Source: Deltaproteobacteria bacterium (GTDB lineage: Bacteria; Myxococcota; XYA12-FULL-58-9; JAUUZB01). From it: a stretch of DNA of 10,319 nucleotides. The position numbers and the translations under genes are program-made. Below, piece after piece: positions 6,699 to 10,319 of this stretch; the stretch's first letter is position 1; every line of letters begins with the position of its first letter. The notes below the pieces were generated by a model. The model did no database searches. It saw only the letters and a program-made list of their open reading frames with translations, and was not told the DNA's origin. Location: assembly GCA_030590185.1 (NCBI GenBank), contig JAUUZB010000056.1:1-10319 (forward strand), read 5' to 3'.

Positions 6699-8096
6699 GT
6701 GGTTGAACGGTTGCGACAGGGTGAGCGGGTCGGCGGTGGCGCCATGGCCGAGGTGTACCGTGGTGTCCTCGCCGGTGAGCGCGGCATCCAAAAGCCGGTC
6801 GCCATCAAACGGCTGCGCGCTGACCTACGCGCCGACCCCCGCGCCGTGGAGCTGTTCGTCAATGAGGCGAGCATCGCCGTACGTCTCGCGCACCCGAACG
6901 TCGTGCAGGGGTTGGAGTTCGCCCGGGATGATGACGGCTACTATTTGGTGTGCGAGTGGCTCGACTGCGTGACCCTCGCCGACCTGCGCGAGCAGCATGG
7001 CCCCCTCGACTGGCCGTTGGTGGCGCACGTCGGTCGCGCCCTGTGCGACGCCCTGGCCCACGTCCACGGCTTGACCGACGCCGACGGTACCGATCTCGAA
7101 GTCGTTCACCGGGATGTCACCCCGGACAACGTGTTCGTAACCTCCGCCGGCAGGGTCAAGCTCGGCGACTTTGGCGTAGCCACCTGTCGCTCCAACCCCG
7201 GGGCGATCGACGTGCGGGAAGTAGGCACACCCGGGTTCTCCGCGCCGGAGCAAGCCGAGGGCGCCTGGGATGCGCGCAGTGACGTCTACGGCGTGGGCGC
7301 AACCCTCACCGCCCTGGCCGGCGAGCTACCCGAAGCGATGGCTGAGGTGCTCGAGCGCGCCCATCGCCCCGATCCGGCCGATCGTTTTGCGAACGCGCGG
7401 GAGCTCGGCCGGGCGCTCGCCGCCGCCGCTGCCGCCAGCGATGGCAACCGCGTGGTCGATGACGACAGCCTGCGCGAGATCGTGGAGGAGCTCGAGCTGG
7501 AACCCTGCGCGCCGACCTTGCAACTCGATGGCGCGGTGCAGTCGATCCTCGGTGGTGCCGGCGTGTTCGATGAAGGCCCCATGCCAACGCCGCTGACCCC
7601 GGCGCCACGAGCTCCGCGGGTTCGGCCGAGATTCATCGTGGGGGTCGGCGCCTTCGCCCTGTTGGCCCTGGCCCTCGCCCTGTATGCGATGCGCGAGCCG
7701 CCGGTGTCGGTGGAAGCTGCTGCACCGCTGGGAGCGGTCGCAGCCCACAACCCTGTGGGCGCGCCGGTCGAGCCAGTCACACCAACGCCCGAGGTAGTGG
7801 TCGCGCCGGATCCGGATCCGGATCCGGATCCGCCACCCCGGCCCAAGCCACCACCGACCGTGTCGATCAACCTCAATGCCGTGCCCTGGGCCAAGGTGTT
7901 GATCGACGGCCGGGAGGTCGGCAACACGCCCCTGCGCAACATCTCGGTGAGCGTAGGCAAACGCTCGGTGACCTTGGTTCACCCGCCGGACAAAACCCAG
8001 CGGAGTTTTGCCATCGTGGTGGGGGACCACGTTGGGCAGTCCTTCATCTTCGACCTGCGCCGCGGTAGCGTCGACAAACGCACCCTGCCCCAGTGA
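6699..8096 (+). CDS. membrane Ser/Thr protein kinase with compact C-lobe and PEGA tail
   Basis: A 465-residue Hanks-type kinase. The start is GTG 6699: an in-frame TAA at 6687-6689 excludes any earlier start, and the Gly-rich loop begins at residue 8. Catalytic marks are all present: GERVGGGAMAEVY (8-20), VAIK with Lys37, Glu56 in helix C, HRDVTPDN (137-144), DFG (157-159), GTPGFSAPE (176-184), and Asp195 of helix F. From Asp195 to the conserved Arg229 (DPADRF) there are only 34 residues, against about 64 in PknB, so the helix-G region is missing. A linker, one transmembrane helix (about 312-331), a Pro/Val and Asp-Pro-rich stalk (about 333-385) and a PEGA domain (about 388-457; VLIDGREVGNTPL) follow, the last probably periplasmic. 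The kinase should phosphorylate cytosolic targets in response to an envelope signal. It lies 44 bases after the flippase gene and overlaps the APH-like gene by 4 bases. Confidence 0.88.
   Translation: MVERLRQGERVGGGAMAEVYRGVLAGERGIQKPVAIKRLRADLRADPRAVELFVNEASIAVRLAHPNVVQGLEFARDDDGYYLVCEWLDCVTLADLREQHGPLDWPLVAHVGRALCDALAHVHGLTDADGTDLEVVHRDVTPDNVFVTSAGRVKLGDFGVATCRSNPGAIDVREVGTPGFSAPEQAEGAWDARSDVYGVGATLTALAGELPEAMAEVLERAHRPDPADRFANARELGRALAAAAAASDGNRVVDDDSLREIVEELELEPCAPTLQLDGAVQSILGGAGVFDEGPMPTPLTPAPRAPRVRPRFIVGVGAFALLALALALYAMREPPVSVEAAAPLGAVAAHNPVGAPVEPVTPTPEVVVAPDPDPDPDPPPRPKPPPTVSINLNAVPWAKVLIDGREVGNTPLRNISVSVGKRSVTLVHPPDKTQRSFAIVVGDHVGQSFIFDLRRGSVDKRTLPQ
7808..7831 (+). repeat. four tandem GGATCC hexamers encoding an Asp-Pro stalk
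   Basis: GGATCC occurs four times without a gap. Read in the kinase frame it gives alternating Pro and Asp (residues 370-378), followed by Pro-rich sequence leading to the PEGA domain. Because the unit is six bases, slippage would change stalk length by two residues without a frameshift. A rigid, extended periplasmic spacer is the likely purpose. Confidence 0.85.
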
Positions 8097-9139
8097 GTCG
8101 CGCGTCGATGACCGATCGCGCCTCCGAAGCGCTCGCCGCCTATGCCGAGCTCGAGGGCGGCTCCATCGAGCGGATCGAGGTGGGGAACATCAACCAGACC
8201 TACTCGGTCACCCTGGGCGCCGAGCGTTGGATCCTCCAACGCGTCAACCCGATCTTCGCGCCCGAGGTTCATCTCGACATCGAGGCGGTGACCGCCCACC
8301 TCGACACCAAGGGCGTGCCAACGCCACGCTTGGTGCGGACCCACGCCGGTGACCTGTGGACCGTGGATACCGACGGCGGCGTGTGGCGCGTATTGACCTA
8401 CATCGACGGTGTCAACCAATCGCGCGTCACGTCGCGGGCGCTGGCCACGGGCGCCGGCGACATCCTCGGCCGCTTTCACCGTGCCCTGCTCGATCTCGAC
8501 TACACCTTTGTGGCGCAACGCCTCGGCGTGCACGACACCGCCCGGCACCTCACCCACCTCGAGGAGGTGCTCGCCACGACCGGGGATCATCCCGGCCGCA
8601 TCAAGGCGGAGCAGCTCGGCGCCGGGATCCTCGAGGCCGCCCACGCCCTGCCGAGCCTCGCAGGGCTGCCGCCGCGCATCGTGCACGGCGACCCGAAGGT
8701 CAGCAACATCATCTTCAGCGCCCGGGGGGAACCGATCTGCCTCATCGACCTCGATACGGTCGCCCGGATGAGCATTCCGATCGAGCTCGGGGACGCGTTC
8801 CGCTCCTGGTGCAACACCGCCGGCGAGCACGCAACCGCGGCCCACTTCGACCTCGGCTATCTCGAGGCGGGCCTGCGTGGCTACGCCGCCCACGCCGTTG
8901 GGGATCTAAGCCCGGAGGAGATCGAGGCGATCCCGGTCGCCATCGAGACCATCGCCCTCGAGCTCGCCGCCCGCTTCTGCGCCGACGTACTCGAAGAATC
9001 CTACTTCGCCTGGGACTACCACGCCTACGACGCCGCCTGGCAGCACAACGCCGTGCGGGCCGAGGGGCAGCTCAGGTTTGCCTGGGCCTATGCCGCGGTG
9101 CGCGGCCGGGTGCGTGAGTTGGTGGGGCAGATCTTCTGA
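8093..9139 (+). CDS. APH-family small-molecule kinase, NahK-like
   Basis: A 348-residue cytosolic phosphotransferase of the aminoglycoside phosphotransferase/choline kinase fold. The N-lobe has GNINQTY (31-37) and RWILQRVNP..F (45-55), as in the N-acetylhexosamine 1-kinase (NahK)-like branch; the catalytic loop is HGDPKVSN (198-205), with Asp200 the likely base, and the metal-binding DLDT is at 219-222, followed by ELGDAFR. NahK-type enzymes phosphorylate the anomeric position of amino sugars, but related members use other substrates, so the substrate here is not fixed by sequence. The GTG at 8093 overlaps the kinase stop as GTGA, indicating coupled translation; ATG 8108 is an alternative that would remove five residues. 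In this unit it could activate a sugar for an envelope glycan or glycolipid that the flippase-like protein handles, which is inference. It meets the - strand secreted-protein gene with only three bases between stops. Confidence 0.85.
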   Translation: MSRASMTDRASEALAAYAELEGGSIERIEVGNINQTYSVTLGAERWILQRVNPIFAPEVHLDIEAVTAHLDTKGVPTPRLVRTHAGDLWTVDTDGGVWRVLTYIDGVNQSRVTSRALATGAGDILGRFHRALLDLDYTFVAQRLGVHDTARHLTHLEEVLATTGDHPGRIKAEQLGAGILEAAHALPSLAGLPPRIVHGDPKVSNIIFSARGEPICLIDLDTVARMSIPIELGDAFRSWCNTAGEHATAAHFDLGYLEAGLRGYAAHAVGDLSPEEIEAIPVAIETIALELAARFCADVLEESYFAWDYHAYDAAWQHNAVRAEGQLRFAWAYAAVRGRVRELVGQIF

Positions 9140-9142
9140 GCG

Positions 9143-10186
9143 TCACTCGTTCTCGTTGTGAACCTCGACGACAGCGGTCCATTCCTGTTCATCCTCGAGG
9201 CGCGTGATCCTACCGCGGAAGGTGTGGGTGGTCGGATTCCCGACCAGGGACTCGAGGGCGTAACCCAGGATCCCCATCTCCTCCACCGGCGCGTGGCGGT
9301 CGAGCTCAGGGCCGAGGGTGACCCGATAGGTGCCGTCCCGACTGTTCACCTGAGCCTTCCAGCGCTTTCCCTGCGGGGTGTCGAAGGCCTGCAGCTCGAC
9401 GCCGGTGATCGCCGCGGGTCCCTCGGCCTGCTGGCGCCAGACCCAGCCGGTGGCCGTGCCGCCCTGCGGCGGGATGCGAGCGTCGATGAGCAGCGAGCGC
9501 TCACCGTCGAGGGCCCGCACCCGCAGCCAGCGCTTGGCGATCTCATAGGGCAGGACGGTCCAGCGGCTGTGGTCGCTGTAGCCGAAGCCGTGTCGAACGA
9601 TCTGTTTGCCGTTGGGAAACTGGACCGCCAGGCGCGCCGGCGCCCACGGTACGAGCAGCGTTTTTTCGTAGAAGCCGCCGTCGACCTCAGCCATCTTCAC
9701 CCGGTTGCCGCGCAGGCGTAGGCTCTGCGGCGTGGCTTGCAGGGTTATGGTCACACGTACGCCGTCGAGCTCGGCAACCACCTCGAGGGCGTCGCCGCCG
9801 CGTAGGTAGCAGGGGCCGACCCGCAGCAGGGGGAAGGGATCGAGCGCGTAGGACCAATGGCCGGAGCCGCGCCGGTTGGTACGCCGCCAGCTCTCCTGTT
9901 TCGGCGGGGACACCACCGCCCGGCATTCGCTCCTCGCGTCTCCGACCCCGGCGTTATCGATCTGCAGGCGAACGTGGGCGTAAGTGCCGTCCTCGGTGAG
10001 CGCGGTCACCACGAAGCGCTCCACGTAGGACTCCCGTGTCAATGGCTTCGGCTCGAGCGGGGAGGCGTGGGCCGGCGCGCTCACCAACAGCGCAGCGAGC
10101 GAAGCGAGACGAAGAGCCCTTCGACACGCGGCCGGCTGTCGCCGCCCACGGCTCAGGACAAACGGAAATGAAACGCGCCAGTTCAC
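9143..10186 (-). CDS. secreted protein of unknown function
   Basis: A 347-residue protein with a Sec signal peptide: a long basic n-region to about 26, a hydrophobic core LASLAALLVSA, and likely cleavage after AHA at 39-41. No Cys follows the cleavage site, so it is not a lipoprotein. The mature part looks beta-rich, with many alternating hydrophobic strands (YAHVRLQIDNAG, LEVVAELDGVRVTITL, RWLRVRALDG, LLIDARIP), consistent with a lipocalin-like or jelly-roll protein; a distant resemblance to AttH/Svf1-type lipocalin proteins crossed my mind but is weak. I do not recognise the family. GTG 10186 is the earliest possible start, since an in-frame TAG (the upstream gene's stop) lies six codons before it, and GGA lies at a usable distance. 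It follows the partial upstream gene by 18 bases, so the two are probably co-transcribed. Confidence 0.75.
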   Translation of the reverse strand: MNWRVSFPFVLSRGRRQPAACRRALRLASLAALLVSAPAHASPLEPKPLTRESYVERFVVTALTEDGTYAHVRLQIDNAGVGDARSECRAVVSPPKQESWRRTNRRGSGHWSYALDPFPLLRVGPCYLRGGDALEVVAELDGVRVTITLQATPQSLRLRGNRVKMAEVDGGFYEKTLLVPWAPARLAVQFPNGKQIVRHGFGYSDHSRWTVLPYEIAKRWLRVRALDGERSLLIDARIPPQGGTATGWVWRQQAEGPAAITGVELQAFDTPQGKRWKAQVNSRDGTYRVTLGPELDRHAPVEEMGILGYALESLVGNPTTHTFRGRITRLEDEQEWTAVVEVHNENE

Positions 10187-10204
10187 GAGGTTCCGATTGA
10201 GGCA

Positions 10205-10319
10205 CTAGGAATAGAGGAGCGCGGCGTCACGGCCTGCTTGATATTGCTCGGTCCCCTTGGACGCAAGCTGCACCACGGGCTCGAAGGGCTTCCCCGCGTC
10301 GATGGCCTCGCGCACCTCC
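10205..10319 (-). CDS. unrecognised gene, C-terminal end (partial)
   Basis: An open frame enters from the right edge and ends at the TAG at 10205-10207. The visible 37 codons read EVREAIDAGKPFEPVVQLAS and then KGTEQYQAGRDAALLYS. It looks coding (GC-rich third positions, plausible helices) but is too short to classify. It is in the same frame as the following secreted-protein gene, separated from it by the TAG and six codons; because that gene has its own signal peptide and start, two separate proteins are more likely than a broken single gene. Confidence 0.5.
   Translation of the reverse strand, partial: EVREAIDAGKPFEPVVQLASKGTEQYQAGRDAALLYS

Noticed and set aside
7803..7834. GGATCC tandem sites taken as a cloning or assembly artefact
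   Set aside because: The repeats keep the kinase frame open and encode a sensible Asp-Pro stalk between the membrane helix and the PEGA domain, so they are taken as natural.
7979..8893. - strand open frame (304 codons) opposite the kinase end and the APH-like gene
   Set aside because: It lies opposite clear APH motifs, has no recognisable fold and spans two well-supported genes.

Overview
The window is high-GC DNA (clearly GC-rich by eye, strong G/C third-position bias, several GTG starts) from a Gram-negative bacterium. Three consecutive lipoproteins, a Hanks-type Ser/Thr kinase of the HRDVTPDN type carrying a C-terminal PEGA domain, and a bacterial GH3-family enzyme together suggest Myxococcota or a related deltaproteobacterial lineage. 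That is an inference from gene style; no rRNA or marker gene is present to prove it. No tRNA, rRNA, CRISPR array, insertion sequence or phage gene was seen, and there is no gene-free stretch longer than about 175 bases.

Layout. Bases 2-118 are the last codons of an alpha/beta hydrolase (+). Next come three lipoprotein genes on the + strand: a CsgG-like lipoprotein with a C-terminal TPR-like segment (215-1240), an LPP20-like lipoprotein coupled to it by a TGATG overlap (1240-2325), and, after a GC-rich hairpin with a T-rich tail, a lipoprotein of unknown function (2397-3839). The last carries three exact 20-residue cysteine repeats. A GH3-family adenylate-forming enzyme lies convergently on the - strand (3853-5451).

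A 174-base divergent control region (5452-5625), which contains a perfect 12-bp palindrome, separates the GH3 gene from a + strand cluster. That cluster is a flippase-like multi-pass membrane protein of the LPG-synthase transmembrane family (5626-6654), a membrane Ser/Thr kinase with an unusually short C-lobe and a PEGA tail (6699-8096), and an APH/NahK-like small-molecule kinase (8093-9139, overlapping the protein kinase gene by 4 bases). Convergent to these, on the - strand, are a secreted protein of unknown function (9143-10186) and the 3' end of an unrecognised gene (10205-10319).

How they may work together (inference). The first block looks like an outer-membrane lipoprotein assembly, with the CsgG-like and LPP20-like proteins as an obligate pair. 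The flippase, protein kinase and sugar-kinase-like genes look like one transcription unit that could link envelope lipid or glycan handling to phosphorylation signalling. The strongest candidates for something undescribed are the cysteine-repeat lipoprotein next to the CsgG/LPP20 pair and the compact PEGA kinase.
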